Shown here piece after piece: positions 1 to 10,894 of a DNA stretch of 64,000 bases. The DNA is from Vicia villosa (Eukaryota; Streptophyta; Magnoliopsida; Fabales; Fabaceae). Below the pieces are notes generated by a model. That model did no database searches, was not told the origin of the DNA, and worked only from the letters and a program-made list of their open reading frames with translations. A program made the position numbers and the translations under genes. Where the stretch lies: positions 70,590,144 through 70,654,143 of the forward strand of contig NC_081181.1 of the NCBI RefSeq assembly GCF_029867415.1, in the 5' to 3' direction. Numbering within the stretch: position 1 is the stretch's first letter; the number at the start of each line of letters is the position of its first letter.

Positions 1-771
1 TTGAGGGAGTATGATGTGCACACGTGATCTGGAGCGTTGGATGACTCATTAAATGAAATCAAGTGGTCTAGATGGTGAGGGAACATCACTTATGACGCGC
101 CTGCAAAGCACTGAAACCAAGGGTTATATTCAAAAAAGCGCGCGCGTCAGAACCAATAGAGGGGTGACACGTCTTCGTCTTCAACCTTCAGACAAGACTT
201 TTAATAGCGCTTTCTTACCAAAAGCGCTGTAATTGGTTACTTACTAAACCTGCAAAATAGCGAATAGGGTCAAACGTACAAATAAATTTGGCGCGACCTA
301 ACAGTTCAATTCGTTTGGTCCATGCGAATTCAATGGTGCTAATTAGAACCTCTAATTTTGCCTAATTTGGAAAGCCCTAATTTTGAAGCTATGAACCCTA
401 AAATGGTGATTTCGTTTGTACATGTCCAAACTTCAATTAAGTTTCCAGAAACGATCTACACCTCAAACCAAACTCAATAGTATGTCTACATCTTGTTAAA
501 CCTGTGTGAATAACCAGATACGAATTGATTTTAGTTTGAACAAATTTTGACCTGTGTAGCTCGATTCAGTGAGCTTCAAGGCTTGTAATTGATTGAGATA
601 GTTTCAGTGATGTTCAAGGAAGGTGTATGAATGCTTAGTTTGTATTGAAATGGACTGAAATTACAAATTCGAATTTGAGTTTTTCTTTGAATTTTTTTCA
701 AGTGATTACAAGTGTTATGAGCTTATGTATGCTTCTGAACTCGCCTCCCTTATGTTACTGAACTATGATAG

Positions 772-783
772 CTTATTTATAAG
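772..783 (-). promoter_or_regulatory. LTR TATA box
   Basis: The minus strand reads CTTATAAATAAG. Its place in the LTR corresponds to the TATA boxes at 10886 (plus) and 14568 (minus) of the two related solo LTRs, so it is the likely core promoter of this LTR family. Confidence 0.45.
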
Positions 784-2398
784 CATTGAGTGCTTACAAT
801 TGAAGCTCAGAAGTGTCTTTAGTTGCCTTTGTTGAAACTTTGGTTTTTTAATATTAAAAAAGCTTGAATTCTTGACCAAGTCATCTTGCCTTCAATGCAC
901 CTGCCTTGCCCTTCAATTCTCTGCAGAAAGATGAAGATTCTTTGAGGTGAGTCATGCTTGATTTGTAAGCTAACCTTTATCCATGCATTTTCCTTTTAAT
1001 TTTAATCTTAAAGTAAGATAAAATCATGCAAAAATGGATAAAAAAAGGTATGGGCTTAGTCTTGGTCGTGGGAGGCCCATAATAACATGGCAAAGATGTT
1101 TGAACCATAAAAACTTGGCCCCTTTTGGAAAAAATGCAATTTTGAACAATGTTGGTTTCATGCATTTTCCAAAATTTAGCCAACTTTAACAAGGTGTAAA
1201 TCCTTCAATTTTTGTCATATGAAGGAGATCTTGCACTTTTTGGAAACCTCAAAGAGTCCTCTAACCAATGCCTTTGGTCTCATGTCAAAATGATTTTTGA
1301 AGCTCCTTGTGTGTCCTTTTGAAAAAAGTGTCTTTTTGTTGACTTTGAAAATGACCTGTAATGTCTTTGATCATATTTTTCAAATGGTGAATCCAATGAC
1401 CATGGGATCAATGGAATTTGAAAGATAATTGAATTTCCTTCAAAACAAGCTTTGGTTTGAATTTTTTGGATGAAGGATGAGAGAGTTATGATCAGTCAAA
1501 GTTGAGTTGACTTTTCAGGCAAAAACCCTAATTTTGAATCTTAGGGTTTTGTTGATTTTTGATCTTTCCTTGATGAATTATGATCATCCAATGATCAAAT
1601 GATGAATCCTTTGACAAAATATGGACTTTGACAAAAAATTTCATTTTTGACTGTCTGTTGACTTTTTTGGTCAAACGGGTCGTCTGTTGACTGTTTGAGC
1701 TGCTGACAGTGTGTCTGAATGAATTGAAGTTTGAAAATTTGTATGATGGTACTTTGAGATATATGGATGTGTATGAAATCCATTTGAGCTCTCAAAAACT
1801 TGTTGCTCCTGTAAAAACAAGAAAAACCCTGATTAGGGACTGTTTGTGTAGGAGACAGTTAAGGGTACCTGATTTTTGTGCAGTGTTGAGTCTCTGCTAA
1901 TCGCGTGATATTCAGAAGACTTCTAGAACAAAAATCTTGGAATTTTGAATTGTGAAAGATTGATTTGATTGATGGTACAAAACACTGAGAATTGTACTGC
2001 CAGCAGTTTGGCTGTCAACTGACTGTCCAGGTATTGATGTAGCAGTTAGAGTGAAAAATCAACAGTCAAAGTTAATTTTCTTTTTTGTTGTTTTTGTTTT
2101 TGTTTTATGTGAAAAATGAAAGTTTATTTACATGACTTGTTAAAAAAACATAGACATAATAAATAACTAATATTTACGGTATGCGGGCAAAATTACCGAT
2201 AATAACCCTGAAAATCATTTAATGCACAGAAATAGGAATATTTGACTGGCAGAAAACACACAAAATATTATCTTAGTAATTAAGCAATATTATGACAAAT
2301 AGTACAACATTTAATACTGACAGTACAAATATCACATACTACATTGAACAGTACGACGAATAAACGGTACATTTAAGAAATAAGAAATACTGCAAATT

Positions 2399-2566
2399 TT
2401 AAGAATGACGATTAATGACCCATGCTATGAACAATAACATGTAGATGATTGGGAGTGCAACCATTGCAGGTCCACACTCTTCAGGACTATGCAGGCAGAA
2501 GAAAGTTATGATCACCGTAGCAATGGTGATGACTGTAAGAAATAGTGTCTCTATCCACTTTGCCAT
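2399..2566 (-). CDS. small two-membrane-segment protein, 55 aa, unknown function
   Basis: I do not recognise this protein. It starts MAKWIETLFLTVITIATV, has a hydrophobic segment at about residues 7-24, a short turn with HSPEECGP (residues 26-33), a second hydrophobic segment at about residues 34-51, and ends INRHS before TAA. This hairpin of two membrane helices is the size of small plant membrane proteins, but no family signature is visible. The start follows a C/T/A-rich leader typical of plant 5' UTRs, with CTATAAATA about 95 bp upstream. It lies in an LTR block absent from the sibling LTR. No stop or shift interrupts it, but with only 55 codons chance is not excluded. Confidence 0.4.
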   Translation of the reverse strand: MAKWIETLFLTVITIATVIITFFCLHSPEECGPAMVALPIIYMLLFIAWVINRHS

Positions 2567-2658
2567 TCTTGTCAGGGAAGAAGAGAAAATAGATATGAGA
2601 TAGGAATTTGAAAGATGAGTTGGAATTTGATGTGAGATTTTATGGAAGAAAATGAGAG

Positions 2659-2668
2659 GTATTTATAG
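2659..2668 (-). promoter_or_regulatory. TATA box upstream of the 55-aa ORF
   Basis: The minus strand reads CTATAAATAC, followed by a pyrimidine/A-rich, G-poor stretch of about 95 bp to the ATG at 2566. A start site 25-35 bp downstream would give a 5' UTR of about 60-70 nt. This is a second TATA in the LTR besides the one near 780. Confidence 0.45.
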
Positions 2669-3202
2669 AATGGAAAGAAGGAAAGAGACGTTGGGGAATG
2701 ATGTGATTCCGTACAAAAGGAAAATTTGAGTGGAAGTAAGATTTGAAAGAAAGTGGAGATAATGTTGGGAAAAAGAGAGATTTGGAGAATAAAGTTAGGA
2801 TTTGATTTTTGAAAAAGAGATTTGAAAAGATTTTTGAAAATAATGGAATATAGTACAAAAATTAGTGGGAAACAAAAGATAATAATAATCTACTTGTTAC
2901 CAGTACAGTCTGAGTTTCCCGATTCTGCGCCTGCAAAAAGATTTAACTCTGTACCAATTGTGTCAGTACTATTTATCTGTAAATAAATAAATAGCATGTG
3001 TGAAGTAATAAACAGTATTTGGCGTTTGCGTAAGAATAAATTCAACTGCAAGCCAAATTACTGTATAAGAAAAATTCTAAAAACTAATTGTTTCATATGT
3101 CAGGATATTTGTTGAAATAAAAATCCATGATTATATGAGACTCTTAATTTTCAGATTGGAGTTTTCTTGAAAAAAGATGTGGGCAAATTTTGGGGTATAA
3201 CA

Positions 3203-3775
3203 GAGCTGATTTGGCTCAGCGAGCTGTCAATAAATATCTGGTTCAATGGAATTGGCTAAGCGGGCTCAGCTGACTCAACGAGATTCTGGCTAAGCGAGCT
3301 AAGCTGGCTCAAGGAGCTCAGAAAATAATTTTTCTCTATTTCACGTTTATGCAAGGGAGCTCGAGCTTGGCTTAGCGAGCTTCTGCATAATTTCCATTTT
3401 ATTGCTCAAATACTGTGAAATCGAAATCGTGCCTTCGACACTTTATTCCTCAAGACTCCGATATGCACAAATACCTATAAAATAAATGAAAAATGGTTAA
3501 ATGGTATATAAAATGAATAAAAACTCAAGTATATAAATATTTACACAAAAGTTGGGATTTTATTATAAATACAAAAAGAATAGAATCGATAAGTGCCACA
3601 AATATATACTCAAAATAACAACCTTTTGGAACTTATCAGTCTCCCTCAAAGTGTGTTGCTTAAAGGAAAGTTCCACAAAAAAAATTAGGAATGCTCCTCG
3701 CTCGACCCTCCCCCGATTGTCGCGCTAGCAAGTGGTGCATTCGTTGATCCTGAACTTAGTGTGTATTAGGGGGGC
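3203..3775. repeat. unassigned retroelement remnant with AGCGAGCT word repeats
   Basis: From 3213 to 3381 variants of GGCTAAGCGAGCT recur at 3213, 3254, 3272, 3288, 3306, about 3349 and 3369, mostly 16-20 bp apart. The rest (3385-3775) is AT-rich, with no gene seen; GAAGTGTCGAAGGCACGA-like sequence around 3430-3450 (minus) suggests an old LTR or its flank. Confidence 0.45.
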
Positions 3776-4984
3776 TTGGTAGCTCAATTGACTGTAGATG
3801 TTGATAAATGGAGTTATTTTAAGTTAGTTGGTGTATTAAAAGAGTTAGGTTATAGGGACAATGTTGATACAATGTATTACAACGACTCACAATTTGGGAT
3901 GAATACCCTAGTTGATGACAAAGGTACTATAGAAATTGTAGACCTTTATAGTGTGCACCAAAAGTGTTGATATCTACATTGACCAGAGTTTGTCTAAACC
4001 TGATTATTTTGATTTCCCAACATTAAGAAGAAGATTGATGTAACAAGATGTTTTACAAACATATGTCTTGTCAGGTGTGAAGTACATTTTATTCATAAAA
4101 TTGGTTGTTATTGTATAACTTTGGTTGTATATGTTATTTATAGCATTAATTGTTATTGTAGAATGTCAGATGAGCATATGTTTGAAGTAAGGCATGTAGA
4201 AAACCCAACTGAAACATTCAATGTGATCTTGAAAGATTACTGGTGCTCTTGCAGAAGATGGGATCTCACAGGACTTCCATGTGTTCATGCTATGTCAGCT
4301 ATGAAGAGTAGGAATTTAAATTTGAGGATTATATTCCAGAATATTATAGGATATCTAGGTATAAGGCAATCTACAAGCATGTGCTTTACCTTATGAACGG
4401 ATCCAATTTGTGGGAAAAGACTCCATATCCAGATGTGAAGCCACCTAAGTATATGAAGATGTCTGGTAGACCAAAGAAAAGGAGAAACCTTGAGCAAAGG
4501 GAGATTGAATTGGAATGATTTTTTTTGTAGGAAAACAGGTTTTATAGTCAAGTGCTCTAGGTGCCAAAAAGTAGGACATAACAAGAAGCCTTGCAAGGTC
4601 ACACCAATAATTGAAGCAACTCAGACCACTGTTACACAGGCTACTGCGTCTCAAGCCAATGCAAATCAGACTTCAGCAACACAGGCTGCTGCATCTCAGG
4701 CAAATGCAAATCAGGCTTCAGCAACACAGGCTGCTGCATCTCAGGCCAATGCAAATCAGGCTTCAGCAACACAGGCTGCTGCATCTTAGGCCAATGCAAA
4801 TCAGGCTTCAGCAACTCATACCAATGAAAATCAGGCTTCAGCAACTCATACCAACGCAAATCAGGCTTCAGTAAAACAAGCTTTAACAACACAGGCTTCA
4901 ACAATACAATATTTTCAGGGAAAGGCAAAAGGAACTAGCAAGCAACAAAAACTTGGTGTAAGAAGGCCCTTTGTACCACCATGA
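3776..4984 (+). pseudogene. MULE (Mutator-like) transposase remnant
   Basis: Pieces of a plant MuDR-type transposase remain in order. 3776-3967 has the N-terminal domain (MVAQLTVDVDKWSYFKLVGV). The SWIM zinc finger follows at about 4230-4300, with the CxC...CxH pattern in WCSCRRWDLTGLPCVHAMSA. Around 4316 the frame shifts (the following EDYIPEYYR and GRPKKRR stretches lie in other frames), and a CCHC knuckle CSRCQKVGHNKKPC is at 4554-4595. The central DDE catalytic region is absent between about 3970 and 4150, so it cannot encode an active transposase. The C-terminal tail is a 15-residue repeat rich in Gln, Ala, Asn and Ser, broken by TAG at 4787-4789 where other units have CAG; the frame then continues to TGA at 4982-4984. 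Confidence 0.8.
4637..4880 (+). repeat. 45-bp tandem repeat in the MULE tail
   Basis: About five imperfect copies of a 45-bp unit encode QAAASQANANQASAT-type repeats (15 residues). Because 45 is a multiple of three the frame is kept; later units shorten to ATHTNANQAS-like forms. Low-complexity tails of this kind are common after the zinc knuckle of plant MULE transposases. Confidence 0.8.
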
Positions 4985-5496
4985 CCAACAACAATATCCT
5001 TTGCATCCAAGAATATGGTTGGTCCTATCACCATAAGGTTTAACCCAACCAAGAGAAACACACCAAAGAGAACCACCTCGTCGTATTTAGGTCTTATCTA
5101 GTTTATGATATTAGCATGTCAATGTAACATTTTGATATTATGTATTGTATTTTGAACATGTCTATCTAAAATGTCAATGCATTTTGGAACCTTTATGGAA
5201 ATATGCCTATATCTTGCAACAATATCAATTAATATCATTTTGTGTTAATGTTTAGTTAATTTGATATTTGTTTATGGCCATTATCTGTTTATGTGCTAAT
5301 TTCATTTTGTGTTTATGGCCATGGCAAAAAATGATATGCCAAATATTTTGTGTTAATGTTTAGGTAATTTGATACGTGTTTAGGTAGTTTCAACATCTTG
5401 TGTCATTATGAATATGAAAATTGCTATATCATATGCCAAAACAATAGGAATAATAATAATCAACTGATAAACAATGTCAAACAATAGAAATAAGAT
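4985..5496. other. AT-rich spacer, no gene seen
   Basis: Contains short repeats of 'TTTTGTGTTAATGTTTA' and 'AAATGATAT' phrases (5230-5360), but no coding signature on either strand. It separates the convergent MULE and GRF remnants. Confidence 0.5.
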
Positions 5497-6080
5497 TCAA
5501 TTGATAAACTGTGTTACAAATACATATGACATTACACATAACAACTGATACAAACTCCTTAAACAACTTAAAAAACATACATATAACATTACAAAATATA
5601 TTAAGTTTAAGGATTTTTTATACTTTAACATATTGTTCAATTGAATTTGTATTTCATCCACCGAATTCCCTAGTTCTTCATTTCTAATCCTCAATTTTCA
5701 TACTGATTTTTGCTTTCATCAAAATCTCTTGATATGCTTTCCAACCTATTCTTCAGTACTTGATTTGTGTCCTCTGCCATTTCTTCATGAAACCAAGAGA
5801 AATAACCACATCCTCTTTGCAAGGATCTCTGCAAATTTCAAATTTGGATCAAAAGCTGTTTACCATATTTTAACATACCCAAACAGAAATTAGGGCTTAC
5901 CTTATAATTGTGAGAACCCCAAAATTTCTTTTCAAAATTCTTCTCAGTAGTGGCCCTACAAAGCACAACTTTATCTCCACAATGGCAATTCGGTACAAAT
6001 GGCAAGCTAGTGTATACAAATGACTCATAACTTTCAAAACATTTCTCCTTTATATGCGTAGAACACTAGTTGGCCTTCAT
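5497..6080 (-). pseudogene. GRF-type zinc-finger, coiled-coil, membrane-anchored protein, broken
   Basis: On the minus strand an ATG at 6080 opens a frame with TAG at 6068-6066, probably replacing Trp. It then runs through ESFVYTSLPFVPNCHCGDKV and a GRF-finger core to FWGSHNYK, ending at a good donor (GTAAGC near 5900). A plausible acceptor TTTGCAG near 5835 leads to RGCGYFSWFHEEMAEDTNQV, where GCGYFxWxxxE is typical of plant GRF finger proteins. A one-base shift near 5693 breaks the frame, after which LRIRNEELGNSVDEIQIQLN (coiled coil) and a hydrophobic C-terminus (about 5515-5580) follow. Plant genomes hold many such proteins, often beside transposons. Two breaks indicate a pseudogene. Confidence 0.7.
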
Positions 6081-6107
6081 AATTTTATGACCAAGACTGA
6101 AGGAGTG

Positions 6108-6900
6108 AAAAACACTTAGAAAGGGGGGATTGAATAAGTGTAACTTCAAATACTTAGAAGATAAAAACAATGAACACAATTATTTTTATCCTGGTTCGTT
6201 GTTAACCAAACTACTCCAGTCCACCTCTGACAAGGTGATTTACCTCAACTGAGGATTTAATCCACTAATCCAACTGATTACAATGGTTTTCCACTTAGAT
6301 AACCTCTAAGTCTTCTAGAGTCTACAGATCACAACTTGATCACTCTAGAAATCCTTTTACAATCAATGTAAAATAAAGTTTATAAGAGTTTGAATGCTTC
6401 TAATAAAGATGTAATCACAACTGTGATATTTCTCTTAAGTTCTATTTTTAACACTCACTAAATATTACAAAGAGTTGTGAGGTTGAAGATGAAGTTCTTT
6501 AGCTTTTGATTTTGACAGCGTTTCTGTAAGTTTTGTGCAAGTGTTGTATTCAACTTCTGGACAAAACTCATATATATAGGAGCTTGAGAGGAAATGACCG
6601 TTGGGATGCATTTAATGCTTTACGTGAATAGTTCAACGCTGCATTTAATGTTTCACACTTTTGTCAACTACCTCGAGCCTTGCTTTTGCTGCTTTTACTG
6701 ACTTTGCCTTTTGTAGCTTCTAACATTCCCTTTGATAGTCAGAGATTTGACGTTACAGCCTTTCATCTTGTACTTTCTTCTGGAATCAGATTTATAGATA
6801 ACAACGTTTGAATGATATGGAAATGTTTATGAAGAATAACGCAGAAGAGTGTGGAATATAAAGAAGATGGTGAAAGCCAACTCATCTGCCACATAGATAA
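6108..6900. mobile_element. Ty1/copia Maximus/SIRE-like LTR fragment
   Basis: Contains phrases characteristic of legume SIRE/Maximus LTRs: an AAACACTTAGAAAGGGGGG stretch near 6110, GGTTCGTTGTTAACCAAAC near 6195, 'CTACTCCAGTCCACC', and 'GAGGATTTAATCCACTAATC'. No coding capacity. Assigned from recalled family phrases, not from a search. Confidence 0.5.
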
Positions 6901-7150
6901 AATAAACGGACGTTTGAGGCTAACTGACGGAAGAGACATGTTTGGATCTTTTAGAAAATTTAAGAATCAAAGTGACACGAAAAATAATTAAGGGATCAAA
7001 TTGAACCAGAGAGTATAGTTAAGAGACCAAAATAAGTATTTTACCTAAAAAAACTACAAAATTTGTTTTGGGTATGATGATGGGTGTGTTGGGGTTCAAA
7101 TTACACGTAACATTTTTTAATAATAAAGAAAGACAAGTTTCTTTAATGTA
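6901..7150. other. intergenic remnant with TIR-like phrases, no gene seen
   Basis: Phrases such as 'AAGGGATCAAATTGAACC' and 'AAGAGACCAAAATAAG' resemble ends of small DNA transposons, but no partner end is visible. This is the left target flank of the LINE. Confidence 0.35.
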
Positions 7151-7167
7151 ATATAAAATAGATAGTT
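7151..7167. repeat. LINE target-site duplication, left copy
   Basis: ATATAAAATAGATAGTT occurs here and again at 38217-38233 just after the short A-rich tail of the LINE. A 17-bp exact duplication is typical of L1-type insertion and ties together pieces 31 kb apart. Confidence 0.85.
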
Positions 7168-7665
7168 CTGACCTCTACAATTTTTGTGAGGGACTAAAAT
7201 GAAACTTCACTCTAATACCATAATAAAGAGGTTTTAGTATCTTGATTGCAATGCCAACAGGGTCTAGGAGAACTCGGGGACGGCCACTAAAACGGGTGTC
7301 TCCGGTGGCTACTACTCCTCCAACACCGGCGGCACCATCGGTGAAGGAAACAGAAGAACCTACAACTGAGCCTGTAAACAAACCTGATGCGATCGTGATT
7401 AGTCAAGAAACTTCAAAGAATGCAAATGATAGTGAAACCCTAAAAACGAAGAAGAAGGAGAATGAGGAACCTAGGAAACTTTGGGTGGATATCATTAGTG
7501 GGAACCGGAATCCGGCGAAGGGCAAAACTATGATGTATGTTCCACCAGCCATTGTGAACGGGGAAGTGGAGATCGTCATCGAGGAAGCTGATCTTGCATC
7601 GAAACTACGATTCTAGGAGAATGCTTTGATCTTGTATATGTTGGGGGAAGATTTGAGTATGCACG
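7168..7665 (+). pseudogene. L1-type LINE: 5' end and ORF1 N-terminus
   Basis: The frame from 7242 encodes a basic, Pro/Thr-rich N-terminus and then RKLWVDIISGNRNPAKGK, the start of the DUF4283-type ORF1 (RNA-binding, nucleocapsid-like) of plant LINEs. TAG at 7614-7616 stands where the family has Trp (LRF-W-ENALILY), after which the frame continues to LGEDLSMH. It is then cut at 7665 by the solo LTR 7666-15891 and resumes in frame at 15897. The first 50 bp (7168-7217) resemble the end of the TIR element at 39148-40294. Confidence 0.85.
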
Positions 7666-9389
7666 TGTAATACGGTGAACTGGCTTTTTAAAATGTTACG
7701 GATAGCAAGAGTCGCCACCGACTTTTATTTTATCCAATTTAATAGAAAGGCTAAAAGAAAAAAAAAAACCTTTTTGAAAGAGATCGAGTCCGGGGGGTAA
7801 GTTATACAAAGGGAAGGTTTAAAACACTCTTTGTATCCATGGTTATCCATGGGCTATTAATTGCTTAGCTCACTTTTAAATTGCTTGAAATGTTTGAAGT
7901 GTCGTGTGTGAATAAGAAAAGATATCAAAGAAGAACTTTAGCTTGTAAATAAGCTTAGTCTTTTTGAATTTGATTTTGAAAAGAGTGGGAAAAAGATTTT
8001 GAATTTAGAGCAAGCAATTAGTAGCAACTACCCTAAGTTTTGAAATTTGTTCTTTTAGCTTTTCAGGTTGAAAGGGTCTATCCATACCATGAGAGGGCAG
8101 GAAGTCTTTCAATTGGATGTTAAGGGTCATCGAAGATCATCGTTATCCATAAGACTGTCTCTGCCATAAAAGGGGTAGGTAGTCTTTAGGGAAGGATAGA
8201 ATAGTCATTAATCTTTTTAGGCATCATGCAAGGATACCTTAGCAATTGGGACAATCATCATGTTTCCGAGGCAACATCGAGGGACTAAATCTCATATTAT
8301 TTAGGCAACCTTGCTTTAGGTATCCTCGGAATCAAGGGACTTGACTATTATTTAAGGCAACAGAATCATAAGGCAACAGGCAACAAAGGCAACATAGAGA
8401 TTACCCTAAAGGTGTGTGGGTGCACAATCATGTGGTTCAATTCAGATATTTTATCTTGTAAATAATGTTAGCTATGTTCGATTTAATTATCTTGCACTCC
8501 CTAGGATTACTAACCATAGCAGAAAAATAAAACAGTTTAATAGTCTTACGCTATTACAATAAACACCTGTATGGAAATTTAAAGGGCAGAAAATAAACCT
8601 AGCCTATTACAATAAAACCCCTGTAGGGTAACAGAAAATAAAAGGAAAAAAAAATAATTACAGGGCTTTGGGGCAGTTACATAGTAAAAATTTACTGAAA
8701 AGATTAAAAGAAATAATTAAATAGATAATGCACAATAATAATAAAATAAAGACGAGATTATAAATAATAGGGTAAAAATAATAAAGGCAAATAAAAGACA
8801 AATAATTTAAATAAATAAATAATTAAAGACATGCGACATACACTGAAGTGGGAGATGGGAAGAGAAATTCGTGAATAAAATATAAGTTTGTTTAGAAAAA
8901 CAGAGTTAAAAACCTTATGATAAAAAACCTAATGGGTAAACCCACGGGTAAAAACCTAAAGTTAATAGACAACTCTTACATTGTTGATAATAAAAACCTG
9001 ATTAAAACTTAAAATTAATTAAAATTATTAACCTAAAATTAATTAAAATTATTAAAACTAAAATTAATTAAAATTATTAAACCTAATTTTTAAACTAATT
9101 CTAAATCATAATTTTGTTTTAAAAAAATAAATAAATAATTGGTTCTTAAAAAAAACAAAAGGAAGAAGTAAAAACAAGTTTTTATAAATAAATAAATAAA
9201 ATTAAACCTGGGCGCTTGATCTGGTGTGCTGCACTTGTTCATGTCCATGCTATGGCTTCAGTCTTGTGGTCGTTGGATCTGGTCTTGATATGATCCAAAG
9301 GCAGTGAGGTGAGGATGCATGATGCACGCGCGTTGGTGATGTTCGCTCGATCTGTAGAAAACTATGGAAATAAAAGAAAATAATTAAAA

Positions 9390-9454
9390 CGCTTCACCTG
9401 GGTATCGAACCCAGGTTTTGAGAACCACACAAACACCTCTTTCACCAACCATGC
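9390..9454 (-). other. tRNA-like B-box segment in LTR
   Basis: The minus strand carries CCTGGGTTCGATACCCAGG, a perfect T-arm-like hairpin with a B-box core GGTTCGATACC, and 'TGGTTGGTGAAAGAGG' about 50 bp upstream as a weak A-box. No acceptor stem is seen; it is not a tRNA gene. Confidence 0.4.
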
Positions 9455-10885
9455 TGTTGCACCCCAATTTTTGACCTCTGAGATCCCATCATTTTCTAAG
9501 TGTTATGATCATTATTGTTATACCCCAAAATTTGCCTGCGTTTTTAAAAAAAAAGAGAAGTCAACAGACTTCTGTCTAAAAATTTGGAGTTTTATACAAT
9601 CTTGGATTTTTATTTCATAAATATCCTGATTTTATAAATATTCAATTTTTAGAATTTTTTATACAGTATTTTGGTTCGCTGTTAAATTTGTTCTTACATA
9701 AACGCCAAATACTGTTTATCACTTCATACACTGTTTATTTGAGATTTATTTTCAGATAATTAATGCTAACACAGTTGGTACAGAATTAAAATTTGCAGGC
9801 GCGGAGTCCGGGTTTCAGATTATACTGGAGAACGAGTTTTTGAGACCTCAAATGGATTTCATGGATCTCCATATGTCTCAAAATACCACCAGACAAATTT
9901 TCAAACTTCGATTCGCTCAGACGCACAGTCAACAGCTCAAACAGTCAACAGACGACCAGTTTGACCAAAAAGTCAACAGACAGTCAAAAATGCAATTTTT
10001 TGTCAACATCCATATTTTTTCAAAAGATTCATCATGTGATCAATGGTTGATCATAATTCATCAAGAAAAGTTCAGAAATCGACAAAACTCAAAATTGCAA
10101 AATTAGAGTTTTTTAGCTAAAAGTCAACTGAACTTTGACCGACCATAACTCTCTCATAATTTATCAGAAAAATTCCAACCAAAGCTCATTCTCAAGGAAA
10201 TTCAATTCTCTACAACTTTGATGTTGGGACCAAGGTCAAGAAATGCTTCCGCCTAAGAGATATAAGCCAAAACATTACGGGTCATTTTGAAAGTCAACAA
10301 AAAGCAGTTTTTTGTCAAAGCCCATATCATCAAAATAACTTCTCCAAATGCAAAAACGCTTCCAAAGTGGCTTGTAGAGGACATCTTGGGCTTTCCAAAA
10401 AGTTAAAGAACACTTTCATAGGATCAAAATTGAGGGAGATATGCCTTGATGAAGTTGACCTTTTTTGGAAAAATGCATGAAACAAGTAATGACCAAAATT
10501 TGATTTTTTTTCAAAAAGGCCAATTCTTTTGTGATTCAATCTTGATTCCCATATGTCTAAGGGGAATCCACGACCCATCCATGATCCATAACATTTTTAT
10601 TTCATTTTAATTAAATTTTATTCATTTAAAGTTTAATTAAAGTGAGATAATTTAAGGGTAATTCAATGATAATTCAAGGATAATGCAAGGAAGCTTCATG
10701 TGATACAAGCAATGATATATTCAAAGCATCAAAGATAAGATTGCAAGATTGGAGAGAATAATAATTGAGTGATTAAACCATGGTTAAGTTTTTTAACTTA
10801 GCATAAAAGAATATTCCATTCTTTTTCCACAAAATCAATCATTATTTTTTCCACTTGCAAGGCTTCCAAGATCAAACTCTTTGCC

Positions 10886-10894
10886 TATAAATAG
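10886..10894 (+). promoter_or_regulatory. LTR TATA box
   Basis: TATAAATAG preceded by GCC, with an A/C-rich downstream leader (10900-11000). This is the likely transcription start region of the nested solo LTR. Confidence 0.55.

Larger units (their letters stand above)
1805..2892. other. 1.09-kb block missing from sibling LTR, flanked by AACAAG direct repeats
   Basis: The sibling solo LTR at 9455-13743 goes directly from the sequence matching 2894-2930 to that matching 1772-1804 (around 9826-9845), with one AACGAG at the junction. Here two AACAAG copies (minus strand, 1799-1804 and 2893-2898) flank 1088 bp. Part near 1805-1945 resembles the start of the LTR at 15891, so this may be an ancestral segment lost in the sibling rather than a fresh insertion. 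The block holds a TATA box and a 55-codon ORF on the minus strand. Confidence 0.55.
1..3202 (-). mobile_element. Ogre/Tat-like LTR, partial (cut by window start)
   Basis: Read on the minus strand this starts with TGTTATACCCCAAAATTTGC at 3202 and runs off the window at base 1, so at least 3.2 kb of one LTR is present. The first 300 bp match the LTR part beginning at 9516. The stretch around 1200-1800 matches 9840-10300 (inverted) and 15100-15750 (same orientation), including the repeated 'TTTGACT/AGTCAAC' phrases and 'AAACCCTAATTTTG'. Large LTRs of this kind in legumes are typical of Ogre/Tat Ty3/gypsy elements; that assignment is inference because no pol is visible. It lies in the word-repeat region that begins at 3203. 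Confidence 0.7.

Noticed and set aside
1805..2892. Integrated circular ssDNA plant virus component (about 1 kb with promoter and a small hydrophobic ORF)
   Set aside because: No replication-initiator frame and no conserved origin stem-loop seen; part of the block is homologous to LTR sequence.
4285..4928. Minus-strand frames over the MULE remnant
   Set aside because: Shadows of the plus-strand transposase and its 45-bp repeat.
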